A stretch of DNA of 64,000 nucleotides from assembly GCF_037083825.1 (NCBI RefSeq), contig NZ_JBAPLU010000003.1:1-64000 (forward strand). The letters run 5' to 3'. This DNA is from Klenkia sesuvii. GTDB lineage: Bacteria > Actinomycetota > Actinomycetes > Mycobacteriales > Geodermatophilaceae. The notes under the pieces were generated by a model, which saw only the letters and a program-made list of their open reading frames with translations, was not told where the DNA came from and did no database searches. Both the position numbers and the translations under genes were made by a program. Every line of letters starts with the position of its first letter. The stretch's first letter is position 1. Positions 51,198 through 60,677 of this stretch are shown piece after piece.

Positions 51198-52243
51198 GCC
51201 AGCACCGCCGGCTGCGGCTCCTGCTCGGGACGGCGCACGCCCTCCGGCCCCGGCGGGTCGATGGCCACCGCGGGCCCGGGCCGGGTGACGTCGAGCTGCG
51301 GCAGCACGTGCGCGCCGAACGCGTCGAGGAACGCCGACTGGGTCTGCCCGACGTGGTGCAGCACCACCTGGTCGAACCCCAGCTCGGCGTACTCGGCGAT
51401 CCAGGCGGCGTGCTGCCCGAGGTCGGCCGACACCCGCACTGCCTCGCCCACCTGCTCGCGGGTGACCAGCGCCCCGACCTGGTCGAAGCTCTTCGCGCCC
51501 TCCAGCTCCCAGCACGTCGGCGGCGGCAGCAGGTTCGAGCGCCACTGGTCGTACGCGATCTCCAGCGCCTCCTCCTCGTCCGGCGCCCAGGACAGGTGCA
51601 CCTGCACCGTGGCCGGACCCTGCCCGCCGGCGTCCCGGTAGGCGGCCAGCAGCTCCCGCAGCCGGTCGTGCGGCTGGTTGATGGTGATCAGGCCGTCGGC
51701 CCAGTCGGCACCCCGACGGGCGGTCTCCACGGTGACCGCGGGGCAGACCAGGGCGGGTTGCTCCTCCGGCAGCGACCAGACGCGCGCCCGGTCGACGGTG
51801 ACCAGCCCGTCGTGGGTGACCTCCTCGCCGGCCAGCAGTGCCCGGATGACGTCGACGCACTCGCGCAGCCGCGCGTCGCGCAGCTCCTTGCGCGGCCACT
51901 GCTGCCCGGTGATGTGCTCGTTCATCAGCTCACCGGACCCCAGCGCCACCCAGAACCGACCCGGGTTCATCTGCGCCAGCGTGGCGACGGCCTGGGCGAT
52001 GATCACGGGGTGGTAGCGCTGGCCGGGCGCGTTGACCGCCCCGAACGGCAGCGACGTCGTGGCCAGCGCGGCGCCGAGCCAGGACCAGGCGAACCCGGAC
52101 TGGCCCTGCCGCACCGACCAGGGCTCGAGGTGGTCCGAGCACATGGCGGCGGTGAACCCGACCCGCTCGGCGTGCTGGACGGCGGTGAGCAGCTCCGACG
52201 GTGGGATCTGCTCGTGGCTGGCGTGGAACCCGATGACGGTCAC
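51194..52243 (-). CDS. Luciferase-like (LLM-class) flavin oxidoreductase
   Basis: The 349-residue protein starts VTVIGFHASHEQIPPSELL, with the LLM blocks AAMCSDHLEPWS, GRFWVALGSGELMNEHITG and the C-terminal FDQVVLHHVG. It fits the subfamily of probable non-F420 flavin oxidoreductases (TIGR03885-like); members often lie next to GH13 enzymes, as here. Whether it uses FMN or F420 cannot be told. The final 30 residues are a Pro-rich tail. The GTG start is at 52243, and it is translationally coupled to the GH13 gene. Confidence 0.85.
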   Translation of the reverse strand: MTVIGFHASHEQIPPSELLTAVQHAERVGFTAAMCSDHLEPWSVRQGQSGFAWSWLGAALATTSLPFGAVNAPGQRYHPVIIAQAVATLAQMNPGRFWVALGSGELMNEHITGQQWPRKELRDARLRECVDVIRALLAGEEVTHDGLVTVDRARVWSLPEEQPALVCPAVTVETARRGADWADGLITINQPHDRLRELLAAYRDAGGQGPATVQVHLSWAPDEEEALEIAYDQWRSNLLPPPTCWELEGAKSFDQVGALVTREQVGEAVRVSADLGQHAAWIAEYAELGFDQVVLHHVGQTQSAFLDAFGAHVLPQLDVTRPGPAVAIDPPGPEGVRRPEQEPQPAVLA

Positions 52244-52357
52244 CCGAGATGTGTAGCGGCTGTGCGAGCCGGCAGCATCCCGGGCGGCAGCTGGTGGACC
52301 CCGCATCCGCGCCGACGGCCGTACCCGACCAGCGCGCCGCACCGGACACTGGACGCC

Positions 52358-54766
52358 GTGCTCCCCGACGACGTCGACCTGCCCGTGCGGTCGGTGCTGC
52401 CCCAGCTGGCGGCGGCGCTCGACAGCCACGGCAGCGCCGTCCTGGTGGCCCCGCCGGGCACCGGCAAGACTACGCTGGTGCCGCTGGCCCTTGCCGCGAA
52501 CGGCGCCGTCGTGGTCGCCGAGCCGCGGCGCGTGGCCGCCCGGGCGGCGGCCCGGCGGATGGCTTCGCTGCTCGGCGAGGAGGTGGGGCAGCGGGTCGGC
52601 TACAGCGTGCGCGGGGAGTCCCGACGCTCGGCGGACACCCGCGTGGAGGTGGTCACCACCGGGCTGCTGGTGCGCCGGCTGCAGGCCGACCCCGAGCTGC
52701 CCGGCGTCGCCGTCGTCGTCCTGGACGAGGTGCACGAGCGGCACACCGACACCGACCTCGCGCTGGCCTTCGCCCTCGACGTCCGGGCGGCCCTGCGCCC
52801 GGAGCTGCAGGTGCTGGCCATGTCGGCCACCGCCCAGGCCGACCGGCTGGCCGACCTGCTGGGCGGGGCGCCCGTGGTCGAGGCGACCGGCGCACTGTTC
52901 GACGTCGAGGTGGTGTGGCACCCGGTCCCGGCCGGTCCGGGCGCCGACCCCCGGCTGCTCGACGCCGCGGCCGACGCCGTGCGGCGGGCCCTGGCCGAGG
53001 GCCCGCACGACGTGCTGGTGTTCCTGCCCGGGTCGGGCGAGATCGGCGCGGTGCAGCGCCGGCTGGCCGGGGTCGAGGCCGACGTCCTGCCGCTGCACGG
53101 ACGGCTCCCCGCGGCCGAGCAGGACGCCGCCCTGCACCCCCGTGGCCGCCGGCGGGTGGTGCTGGCCACCGACGTCGCCGAGTCCAGCCTCACGGTTCCC
53201 GGCGTCCGGGTGGTGGTCGACGCCGGGCTGGCCCGCACACCGCGGATCGACCTGTCCCGCGGCATGGGCACGCTGGTGACCGTGCCGGCGTCGCAGGCCG
53301 CGGCGACCCAGCGGGCCGGGCGCGCGGGCCGCGAGGGCCCCGGGCGGGTGCACCGCCTGTGGTCGGCGGCCGAGCACGCCCGCCGACCGGCCGCCCCGGA
53401 ACCGGCCATGGCCACCGCCGACCTCACCCAGGTCGCCCTCGACCTCGCCGCCTGGGGCGCCCCCGGCGGGGTGGGTCTGGCGCTGCTGGACCCGCCGCCG
53501 ACGGCCGCGCTGGAGGTCGCCGGGCAGACGCTGCGCGACCTGGGGGCCGTCGACGGGGCCGGTCGCATCACCGACCGCGGACGGCGGCTGGCCGGCGTCG
53601 GGATCCACCCCCGGCTGGCCCGGGCCCTGCTCGACGGCGCCCCGCTGGTCGGTTCCCGGCGGGCGGCCGAGGTGGTCGCCCTCCTGGCGGCCGACGGAGC
53701 CCCGCGCACCGACGACCTCGCGGCCGCGCTGCGGGCCGGTGGCCCCTGGCGGGACGACGTCCGCCGGCTGGAGCGCGCCGTCCCCGCAGCGCCCCGCACC
53801 GGGCTCCCCGACGACGCCGCCGTCGGCCTGGTCGCCGCGCTGGCCCACCCCGGGTGGCTGGCCCGCCGCCGTCCGGGCACCGAGCGGACCTACCTGCTGG
53901 CCGGCGGCACCGGAGCCGAACTCGTGCCCGGGTCCCCGCTGGCCGGGGCGGAGTGGCTCGCCGTCGCGGTCGCCGACCGGGCGCCGGGACGGCGGGACGC
54001 CCGCATCCGCCTGGCCGCCGCGGTCGACCGGGCCACCGCGCTCGAGGTCGGCGCGCACGCCGAGGGCCCCGAGGTGGTCTGGCGCGACGGCGACGTGCGC
54101 GCCGCCCGGGTCGAGCGGCTGGGTGCGGTCGTGCTGACCGAGCGCCCGCTGCCCGACCCCGACCCGGCGCTGGTCGCCGCCGCGGTCGCCGAGGGCCTGC
54201 GCGCCGAGGGGTTGGACCTGCTGCGCTGGACGCCGGCCGTCACCTCGCTGCGGCAGCGGCTGGCGGCCGCCCACGCCGGGCTCGGGGACCCCTGGCCGGC
54301 CGTGGACGACGACGCCCTGCGCGCCGCCCTCGCCGCCACCCCGCAGGTGCAGGCCGCCCGCAGCCGGGCCGACCTGCGCCGGCTCGACCTGGTGGCCGCG
54401 CTCCGCGCGCTCGTGCCGTGTCAGGTGGCCGGCGCGCTCGACGACGTCGTCCCGGAGAAGGTGGTCGTGCCCGGCGGCACCGGCCACCGGGTGGACTACA
54501 CCGACCCCGAGGTGCCGACCGCCTCGATGCGGGTGCAGGAGGCCTTCGGGTGGCGCAGCACCCCGGTGGTCGCCGGCCGGCCGCTGCGGCTGGAGCTGCT
54601 GTCCCCCGCCCGCCGGGTCGTGGCCACCACCGGGGACCTGGCCGGGTTCTGGACCACCGGCTACCCGGCCGTCCGCAGCGAGCTGCGCGGCCGCTACCCC
54701 CGGCACCCCTGGCCCGAGGACCCGGCCGTCGCCGTGCCGACGCGCCGCGCGAAGCCCCGGGGCTGA
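52358..54766 (+). CDS. hrpB: ATP-dependent RNA helicase HrpB
   Basis: The 802-residue DEAH-box helicase has Walker A APPGTGKTTL (31-40), DEVHERH (123-129), SATAQ near 157, and QRAGRAGREGPG near 310. The C-terminal helicase-associated and HrpB-specific domains follow (ASMRVQEAFGWRSTPVVAGRPLRLELLSP). Length is right for HrpB. Its cellular role is not well defined. The start is GTG at 52358, preceded by a 114-base gap in which I see no clear signal. Confidence 0.93.
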   Translation: MLPDDVDLPVRSVLPQLAAALDSHGSAVLVAPPGTGKTTLVPLALAANGAVVVAEPRRVAARAAARRMASLLGEEVGQRVGYSVRGESRRSADTRVEVVTTGLLVRRLQADPELPGVAVVVLDEVHERHTDTDLALAFALDVRAALRPELQVLAMSATAQADRLADLLGGAPVVEATGALFDVEVVWHPVPAGPGADPRLLDAAADAVRRALAEGPHDVLVFLPGSGEIGAVQRRLAGVEADVLPLHGRLPAAEQDAALHPRGRRRVVLATDVAESSLTVPGVRVVVDAGLARTPRIDLSRGMGTLVTVPASQAAATQRAGRAGREGPGRVHRLWSAAEHARRPAAPEPAMATADLTQVALDLAAWGAPGGVGLALLDPPPTAALEVAGQTLRDLGAVDGAGRITDRGRRLAGVGIHPRLARALLDGAPLVGSRRAAEVVALLAADGAPRTDDLAAALRAGGPWRDDVRRLERAVPAAPRTGLPDDAAVGLVAALAHPGWLARRRPGTERTYLLAGGTGAELVPGSPLAGAEWLAVAVADRAPGRRDARIRLAAAVDRATALEVGAHAEGPEVVWRDGDVRAARVERLGAVVLTERPLPDPDPALVAAAVAEGLRAEGLDLLRWTPAVTSLRQRLAAAHAGLGDPWPAVDDDALRAALAATPQVQAARSRADLRRLDLVAALRALVPCQVAGALDDVVPEKVVVPGGTGHRVDYTDPEVPTASMRVQEAFGWRSTPVVAGRPLRLELLSPARRVVATTGDLAGFWTTGYPAVRSELRGRYPRHPWPEDPAVAVPTRRAKPRG

Positions 54767-54799
54767 GTCACACCGGGTCGCCGAGGATGATGACCGGCC

Positions 54800-55639
54800 G
54801 TGCAGAGACGACACGTGGAAGCCGACATCTCCCGCTCCTGGCTGCTGGTCAACGGCGCCCGCGACCACGCGGAGTTCGACGAGAAGCTGGCCTCCCGGGC
54901 CGACCAGGTCATCCTCGACATCGAGGACGCCGTCGACCCCAAGGCCAAGCCGGATGCCCGAGCCTCGGTCGTCGAGTACCTGTCGGTCGAGCGCGACCGC
55001 CAGGCCTGGGTGCGGATCAACGACCACTCCACCCCGTTCTGGGCCGACGACGTCGCCGCGCTGGCCGGCCTGCCCGGGCTGGCCGGGGTGATGCTGGCCA
55101 AGACCGAGGCCGCCGAGCACGTCACCGAGACCTTCGACCGCCTCGGCGGGGCCACCCGGGTGCTCGCGCTGGTCGAGTCGGCCCTGGGCATCGAGGAGGC
55201 CGTGCGCATCGCCAAGGCCCGCGGCGCCTTCCGGCTGGCCTTCGGCTCGGGTGACTACCGCCGCGACACCGGCACCGCCGCCGACGACCTGGCCATGGCC
55301 TACCCGCGATCGCGCCTGGTCGTGGGCAGCCGGGTCGGCGGCCTGCCCGGCCCGATCGACGGCCCGACCGTCGGCTCCAGCCACGGCGTGCTGCGCGACG
55401 CCACCGAGGTCACCGTCTCCCTCGGGCTGACCGGCAAGCTGTGCCTGGACACCGACCAGCTGCCGGTGATCAACGAGGTGATCTCCCCCACCCCCTCCGA
55501 CGTCGCCTGGGCCACCGACTTCCTCGCCGACTTCGACGCCCGCGGCCAGGTGATCCGCGACGGCAGCGACCTGCCCCGCCTCGGCCGGGCCCGCAAGATC
55601 ATGAACCTGGCGACCGCGTTCGGCGTCCAGCCCGCCTGA
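54800..55639 (+). CDS. HpcH/HpaI aldolase/citrate lyase (CitE-like)
   Basis: The 279-residue TIM-barrel lyase has LILDIEDAVDPKAK-type metal/phosphate region (VILDIEDAV), WVRINDHSTPFW, and the Mg-binding ALVESALGIEEA. It is CitE-like, so a citramalyl-CoA, malyl-CoA or related acyl-CoA lyase role is likely. No citF/citD partner is nearby. GTG at 54800 follows hrpB by 33 bases. Confidence 0.88.
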   Translation: MQRRHVEADISRSWLLVNGARDHAEFDEKLASRADQVILDIEDAVDPKAKPDARASVVEYLSVERDRQAWVRINDHSTPFWADDVAALAGLPGLAGVMLAKTEAAEHVTETFDRLGGATRVLALVESALGIEEAVRIAKARGAFRLAFGSGDYRRDTGTAADDLAMAYPRSRLVVGSRVGGLPGPIDGPTVGSSHGVLRDATEVTVSLGLTGKLCLDTDQLPVINEVISPTPSDVAWATDFLADFDARGQVIRDGSDLPRLGRARKIMNLATAFGVQPA

Positions 55640-55682
55640 GCCCGGGGTGCTCACCGCCCCACGAGCCCCGAGGATGGGGTGC

Positions 55683-57527
55683 GTGAGCACAGACCGCTGG
55701 GGCATCGACGACAGCTGGCTCGACGCGCTCGACACCGAGCACACCGTCGACCGGGCGACCATCGACCGGCTGCGCGAGGTGATCGGCGAGCCACCCGCCG
55801 ACCTGGAGGAGACCGCGCCGATCGTCGCGGTGCCCGGCGACGCCCTCGAGGTCGACCACGCCGTCGTGGTGTGCGAGGACGGCACCAGCATCGACGTCGA
55901 CGGCGAGCTGCCCGCCGACGTGCCGCTGGGCTACCACCGCCTGCGCACCCCCGACGGTCGTGACCGGCTGCTCGTCGTGCACCCGGGCCGCTGCTGGCTG
56001 CCCGAGGAGCGCAGCTGGGGGTGGGCTGTGCAGCTCTACGCCGCGCGCGGGCGCGGCAGCGCGGGCATCGGCGACCTGGCCGACCTGCGCACCGTCCGCG
56101 AGCTGGCCGAGTCCCAGGGGGCCGGCTTCGTCCTGGTCAACCCGCTGCACGCGGTCGGACCGGGGCCCGAGCAGGAGGACAGCCCCTACCTGCCGGCCAC
56201 CCGCCGGTTCCGCAACCCCGTCTACCTGCGCCTGGACGACGTCCCCGGCGTGCAGCTCACCGACGACGACCGGGCCCGCGCCGCCGAGCTCAACGGCGCC
56301 GAGCTCGTCGACCGCGACGCGACCTGGGCGTTCAAGCGCGCCGTCCTGCAGCGCACCTTCGACGCCGACCCCGACGTCGCGGGCTTCCGCGACTGGTGGT
56401 GGCACCAGGGGCAGCCGCTGCAGGACTGGGCCAACTGGGCCGCGATCGCCGACGAGCACGGGGCGAACTGGCCCGACTGGCCGGCCGACCTGCGCGACCC
56501 CCGCTCGGACGCCGTCCGGGCCTGGTCGACCGACCACGAGCCGCAGGTGGCCTTCCACGCCTGGCTGCAGTGGCTGCTCGACGGCCAGCTGGCCGCGGCC
56601 ACCGGTGACCTCACGGTCATCCAGGACCTGCCGATCGGGGTGTCCGGCGGCGGCGCCGACGCGTGGGCCTGGCAGGACGTGCTCGCCGAGGGCGTCAGCG
56701 TGGGCGCCCCGCCCGACGCGTTCAACGCCAAGGGCCAGGACTGGGGCTCGCCGCCGCTGGTGCCGTGGCGGCTGCGGGCGGCGGACTACGCGCCCTTCGT
56801 GGAGTCGATCCGCGCCACCATGGCCGGCGCCGGGGGCCTGCGCATCGACCACGTGATGGGGCTGTTCCGGCTGTGGTGGGTCCCCGGCGGTGACCCGACG
56901 GCGGGCGCCTACGTCCGCTACCCCGCCGAGGACCTCCTCGGGATCGTGGCCCTGGAGAGCCACCGCGCGCAGGCCGTCGTGGTCGGCGAGGACCTGGGCA
57001 CCGTCGAGGACGGCGTCCGCGAGGCCATGGCCGAGCACGGGGTGCTGTCCTACCGCCTGCTGTGGTTCGAGGACGACGCCCCGGCCGAGTGGCCGGCCGC
57101 CGCGATGGGCGCGATCACCACGCACGACCTGCCCACCGTCGCGGGGCTGTGGACCGGGTCGGACGTCGCCGAGCAGGTCGAGCTGGGCACCGGTGAGCCC
57201 GACCAGCTCGAGCGCGACCGGCAGCAGCTGCTGGCCCACCTGGTCGACGCCCCGGCCGGACCCAGCAGGCGCATGGGCCCGGGCAAGGCGGTGGAGCGGG
57301 CGCACGCGCTGCTGGCCACCGCACCCTGCCTGCTGCTGTCGGCGACCCTCGACGACGCCCTCGGCGTGCAGCGGCGGCCCAACGTGCCCGGGGCGATGGC
57401 GCGGCCCAACTGGCGGTTGCCCCTCCCGGTGCCGGTCGAGGACCTCGCCGGCCACCGCGGGGTGCGGGACGTCGTCCGGGCCCTCGGGGTTTCGTCGGCG
57501 GGCCGCTCGGGGACCGGCTCTTCATGA
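55683..57527 (+). CDS. malQ: 4-alpha-glucanotransferase
   Basis: The 614-residue GH77 enzyme transfers glucan chains between maltodextrins. Diagnostic blocks are QLYAARGRGSAGIGDLADL, GVPPDAFNAKGQDWGSPP-like GAPPDAFNAKGQDWGSPPL, the nucleophile in LRIDHVMGLFRLWWVP, acid/base Glu in VVGEDLGTV, and THDLPTVAGLW. An N-terminal extension of about 110 residues is normal for the actinobacterial form. The GTG at 55683 follows GAGGATGGGG; an ATG 9 bases upstream is an alternative. It overlaps the next small gene by 4 bases. Confidence 0.95.
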   Translation: MSTDRWGIDDSWLDALDTEHTVDRATIDRLREVIGEPPADLEETAPIVAVPGDALEVDHAVVVCEDGTSIDVDGELPADVPLGYHRLRTPDGRDRLLVVHPGRCWLPEERSWGWAVQLYAARGRGSAGIGDLADLRTVRELAESQGAGFVLVNPLHAVGPGPEQEDSPYLPATRRFRNPVYLRLDDVPGVQLTDDDRARAAELNGAELVDRDATWAFKRAVLQRTFDADPDVAGFRDWWWHQGQPLQDWANWAAIADEHGANWPDWPADLRDPRSDAVRAWSTDHEPQVAFHAWLQWLLDGQLAAATGDLTVIQDLPIGVSGGGADAWAWQDVLAEGVSVGAPPDAFNAKGQDWGSPPLVPWRLRAADYAPFVESIRATMAGAGGLRIDHVMGLFRLWWVPGGDPTAGAYVRYPAEDLLGIVALESHRAQAVVVGEDLGTVEDGVREAMAEHGVLSYRLLWFEDDAPAEWPAAAMGAITTHDLPTVAGLWTGSDVAEQVELGTGEPDQLERDRQQLLAHLVDAPAGPSRRMGPGKAVERAHALLATAPCLLLSATLDDALGVQRRPNVPGAMARPNWRLPLPVPVEDLAGHRGVRDVVRALGVSSAGRSGTGSS

Positions 57528-57691
57528 GCAGCCCCGACCACGACACCCCGACCACCGACGACGTGATGGTGCCGACCGAGAACGTCTCGCCCGACCGCCG
57601 CGAGCACGCGAAGGACCCGCACCCCTCGCAGGAGAACCTGGACGCCCGCACGCAGCACGAGCGCGAGCTGGTCGACTCCGACGACGCCTGA
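57524..57691 (+). CDS. Small acidic hypothetical protein, coupled to malQ
   Basis: A 55-residue frame starts at an ATG overlapping the malQ stop (ATGA). The product begins MSSPDHDTPTTDDVMVP and ends ELVDSDDA. It is highly charged (Asp, Glu, His, Arg), with no hydrophobic segment, so it is probably disordered. Short length explains why it is easily missed. The overlap and the third-position GC bias support it as a real gene. No function can be given. Confidence 0.6.
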   Translation: MSSPDHDTPTTDDVMVPTENVSPDRREHAKDPHPSQENLDARTQHERELVDSDDA

Positions 57692-57703
57692 GTCGTCCGG
57701 GCC

Positions 57704-58930
57704 TCAGCGCTGGGCCGGGTCGAGGGACCGGGTCCGGCCCAGCGCGAGGGTCAGCAGGAGGGTCGCGGCCACGAACCCGCCGGCCAGCAGCACCACCGCG
57801 CCCCACCCGGCGGCCTGCCAGGCCTTCCCGGCCAGGGTGCCGCCGACCGAGGACCCGACGTAGTACCAGAACGAGTAGAGCGACGCGGCCTGCCCGACCG
57901 GGCGGCCCCCCAGCGCGGCGCGGGCACCGACCCAGCCGCTGGCCACCGCGTGCGCGGCGAAGAAGCCCACGGTGAGCACGCACAGCCCCAGCACGAAGCA
58001 CCACAGCGGAGCGGCGAGGGTGAGCGCCAGCCCGCCGGCCATCACCAGCACCGACAGCGGCACCACGAGGCGCCGGCTGGCCCGGTCGGCCCACCACCCG
58101 GCCGTCGGGGAGCTGGCCGAGCCCAGCAGGTAGGCCAGGAAGACCAGGGAGGCCAGGGCCGGGGTCAGGTCGTAGGGCGGGGACTCCAGCCGGAAGGTGC
58201 CGGCGTTGTAGACCGCCACGAACGCGGCCATGAGGAACGCCGCCACCGCGTACAGCACCAGCAGCGCCGGGTCGGTGAACGCGCTGGCCAACGAACGCAG
58301 CAGCGGGGTGCTGCGGTCGACCGGCACGAACCGGCGCGGGGCCGGCGCGAGCAGCCGGACGGCGACCGCGCACGCCACCCCCAGCACGGCCACCCCGCCC
58401 AGGGCGATCCGCCAGCCGCCGAGGTCGGTGAGGAACCCGCCCAGCAGCCGGCCGGTGAGACCGCCGACGGCGTTGCCGGCGATGAACAACCCGATGGCGC
58501 GCGAGCTCACCGAGGGGTGCAGCTCCTCCCGCAGGTAGGCCACCGCCACCGCCGAGAGGCCGGCCAGGGCGAACCCCTGCGCCCCGCGCAGGACCAGCAG
58601 CACCGGCCAGGTCGGCGCCAGCGCGATGGCGACCGCGAGGCCGGCCGACGCGGCCAGGCTCAGCTGCAGCAGGCCGACCCGGCCGCGGCGGTCCGACAGC
58701 GGGCCCAGCACGAGCAACCCCACCGCCAAGGACGCGGTGGACACCGAGATCGAGAGGGTGGAGGCCGCGGGGCCGACGTCGAAGGCCCGGGTGAGCTCGG
58801 GCAGCAGCGCCTGCGGCTCGTAGAGCATGGCGAAGGTGGCCAGGCCCGCGAGGAACACCGCCAGCGACGCCCGGCGCAGCCCCGGCTCCCCGGCCCGGTG
58901 CCCGAGGGGCAGCGGGGCGGGCGCGGTCAC
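57704..58930 (-). CDS. MFS transporter (YnfM/arabinose-efflux-like)
   Basis: The 408-residue protein has 12 helices and the MFS motif A LGPLSDRRGRVGLL. MLYEPQALLPELTRAFDVGPAASTLSISVST at the first helices is typical of the YnfM/inner-membrane transport group. Substrate unknown. It converges with the small malQ-linked gene across 12 bases. GTG start at 58930. Confidence 0.9.
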   Translation of the reverse strand: MTAPAPLPLGHRAGEPGLRRASLAVFLAGLATFAMLYEPQALLPELTRAFDVGPAASTLSISVSTASLAVGLLVLGPLSDRRGRVGLLQLSLAASAGLAVAIALAPTWPVLLVLRGAQGFALAGLSAVAVAYLREELHPSVSSRAIGLFIAGNAVGGLTGRLLGGFLTDLGGWRIALGGVAVLGVACAVAVRLLAPAPRRFVPVDRSTPLLRSLASAFTDPALLVLYAVAAFLMAAFVAVYNAGTFRLESPPYDLTPALASLVFLAYLLGSASSPTAGWWADRASRRLVVPLSVLVMAGGLALTLAAPLWCFVLGLCVLTVGFFAAHAVASGWVGARAALGGRPVGQAASLYSFWYYVGSSVGGTLAGKAWQAAGWGAVVLLAGGFVAATLLLTLALGRTRSLDPAQR

Positions 58931-59009
58931 GCCGACCACCTTGCAGCGGCCCCCGGCGGCGGGGCCACCCGGGGTCGCCCATCTCACGTCGAGGTCCCAG
59001 GCTGGGTGC

Positions 59010-59963
59010 ATGACCGACGCCCAGGTGGAGATCCCCGTCCCCGAGCACCTGCGCCGCTGGCACGAGCTGGACCCGGCCACGGTCGAGCGCGGCACCGTCG
59101 GCTTCGTCTGGGGCAACTGCCAGGCCGAGTCGATCCGGCGCATGGTCGCCCCGGCCGGCGCCGCGCACGGCGTGGAGTTCGTGCGGCTGCCCCCGGTGTT
59201 CGAGATGACCGAGGGCGAGGTCGACCGGCTGCACGAGCTGGTGGCCACCGCCGGGGTGCTCGTCACCCAGCCGGTCAAGGACGAGTACCGCGTGCCCGGG
59301 TGCGGCAGCGAGCAGCTGGTCGCGCTGCTGCCCACCGACGCGCAGGTGGTGCGGGTGCCCACCACCTACTACGAGGGGCTGTTCCCGTGGCAGGTGCACG
59401 CCCACGACGCCGACGGCGCGCGGGTCGACGCACCGCTCACCGACTACCACGACCTGCGGCTGCTGCGCGCCGCCGTCGACGGCCTGGACGTCGAGGGAGC
59501 CGTGGACCGGGTGCTGGCCTGCACCCCCGACCCGGCCGCCGTGCGGGACCTGGCCGCCCGGTCGCAGGCCGAGCTGCGACGGCGCAACGCCGCCCTGGAC
59601 GTCGACACCACCGACGCGGTGGTCGCCGGCGGCGCCGAGGCGATGTGGACGGTCAACCACCCCGCCAACGACACCCTGCGCGCGGTCGGCGCCGGCGCGC
59701 TGGCCGTGCTGGGGTGGGACGGGGAGCCGGCCGTGCCCGACCACCAGATGCTGGGCAGCGCCAAGGCGCCGCTCGACGCCGCCGTCCTCGCCGCGCTCGA
59801 CCTGGACCCCGCCCTGGCCCGGCCGCGGTGGGTGCTGGGCGGCCGCGAGGTGCCCTGGGCGGAGGTCGCCGGCGCGCAGCTCGGGCTCTACGCGCAGCGC
59901 CCGGACGTGGCCCGGCGTGCCGTCGACCGCTACGCCGACCGGCTCGCGGCACTGGGGTGCTGA
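59010..59963 (+). CDS. WcbI-like polysaccharide biosynthesis putative acetyltransferase
   Basis: The 317-residue protein has the WcbI-family motif VWGNCQAESIRRM at about 33-45 and the downstream VLVTQPVKDEYR and TYYEGLFPW blocks. WcbI proteins modify capsular polysaccharides, but this one stands outside any polysaccharide cluster. It has no signal peptide. ATG at 59010. It overlaps the EVE gene by 7 bases. Confidence 0.8.
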   Translation: MTDAQVEIPVPEHLRRWHELDPATVERGTVGFVWGNCQAESIRRMVAPAGAAHGVEFVRLPPVFEMTEGEVDRLHELVATAGVLVTQPVKDEYRVPGCGSEQLVALLPTDAQVVRVPTTYYEGLFPWQVHAHDADGARVDAPLTDYHDLRLLRAAVDGLDVEGAVDRVLACTPDPAAVRDLAARSQAELRRRNAALDVDTTDAVVAGGAEAMWTVNHPANDTLRAVGAGALAVLGWDGEPAVPDHQMLGSAKAPLDAAVLAALDLDPALARPRWVLGGREVPWAEVAGAQLGLYAQRPDVARRAVDRYADRLAALGC

Positions 59964-60370
59964 CCCGCGCCGACGTGGGTTGCTGGGTGCTGAAGTCGGC
60001 GGTGCTGCCCGACGAGCTCGCCCCGGGCTGGCGGCCCGGGGACGCCGTCGGGATGGTGCGGTGCGTGCGGCAGTCCTACCGGGTGGACCTGGTGTCGCCC
60101 GGTGACCCGGTGCTGCTGTGGTGCAGCGGTCGGGTGGCGCCGGGGGTGCACGCGGTCGGCACGGTGGCCGGCACCCACCCGGCCGGGCCCGAGGTCCTCG
60201 TCCGGTGGACCCGGCTCACCGACCCGGTGCCGCGCGGCGCGCTGCTCGCCGACCCCGTCGCGCAGCGCGCTGAGGTGCTGCGGATGCCCGCCGGCAGCAA
60301 CCCCTCGTGGCTCTCGCCGGCCCAGTGGGCGGCCGTGCGTGCGCTCACCCCGAGCGCGGGGCGTACATGA
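59957..60370 (+). CDS. EVE-domain protein
   Basis: The 137-residue protein starts VLTRADVGCWVLKSAV; the CWVLK and GDPVLLWCSGRV segments fit the EVE domain, which belongs to the PUA superfamily and reads modified bases in DNA or RNA. No restriction genes are nearby. Its last 26 bases overlap the end of ynfA on the other strand. GTG start at 59957. Confidence 0.8.
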   Translation: MLTRADVGCWVLKSAVLPDELAPGWRPGDAVGMVRCVRQSYRVDLVSPGDPVLLWCSGRVAPGVHAVGTVAGTHPAGPEVLVRWTRLTDPVPRGALLADPVAQRAEVLRMPAGSNPSWLSPAQWAAVRALTPSAGRT

Positions 60371-60677
60371 TCAGTGCGACGCCGACCAGGCAGACCAGCG
60401 CCCCGGCCACGTCCCAACGATCGGGTCGGAACCCGTCGGCGACCGCGCCCCACAGCAACGACCCGGCGATGAACACCCCGCCGTAGGCGGCCAGCACCCG
60501 ACCGAACTCCGCCGAGGGCTGCAGCGCCGCGGCGAACCCGTACAGGCCCAGGGCCACCACCCCGGCCCCCACCCACAGCCAGCCCCGCTGCTCGCGCACG
60601 CCCTGCCAGACCAGCCAGGCGCCCCCGATCTCCAGCACCGCCGCCAGCACGAACAGGGCGACCGAGCGGGCCGTCAC
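60345..60677 (-). CDS. YnfA-family small membrane protein (UPF0060)
   Basis: The 110-residue protein has four membrane helices and the family motifs ALFVLAAVLEIGGAWLVWQ and AAYGGVFIAGSLLWG, followed by DGFRPDRWDVAGALVCLVGVALIMYAPR. YnfA proteins resemble small multidrug-resistance transporters. The GTG start overlaps the GntR stop by 4 bases. Confidence 0.93.
   Translation of the reverse strand: MTARSVALFVLAAVLEIGGAWLVWQGVREQRGWLWVGAGVVALGLYGFAAALQPSAEFGRVLAAYGGVFIAGSLLWGAVADGFRPDRWDVAGALVCLVGVALIMYAPRSG

Noticed and set aside
51194..55891. A 1565-codon minus-strand frame
   Set aside because: Only its last 349 codons are real (the LLM oxidoreductase); the rest is antisense to hrpB and the CitE-like gene.
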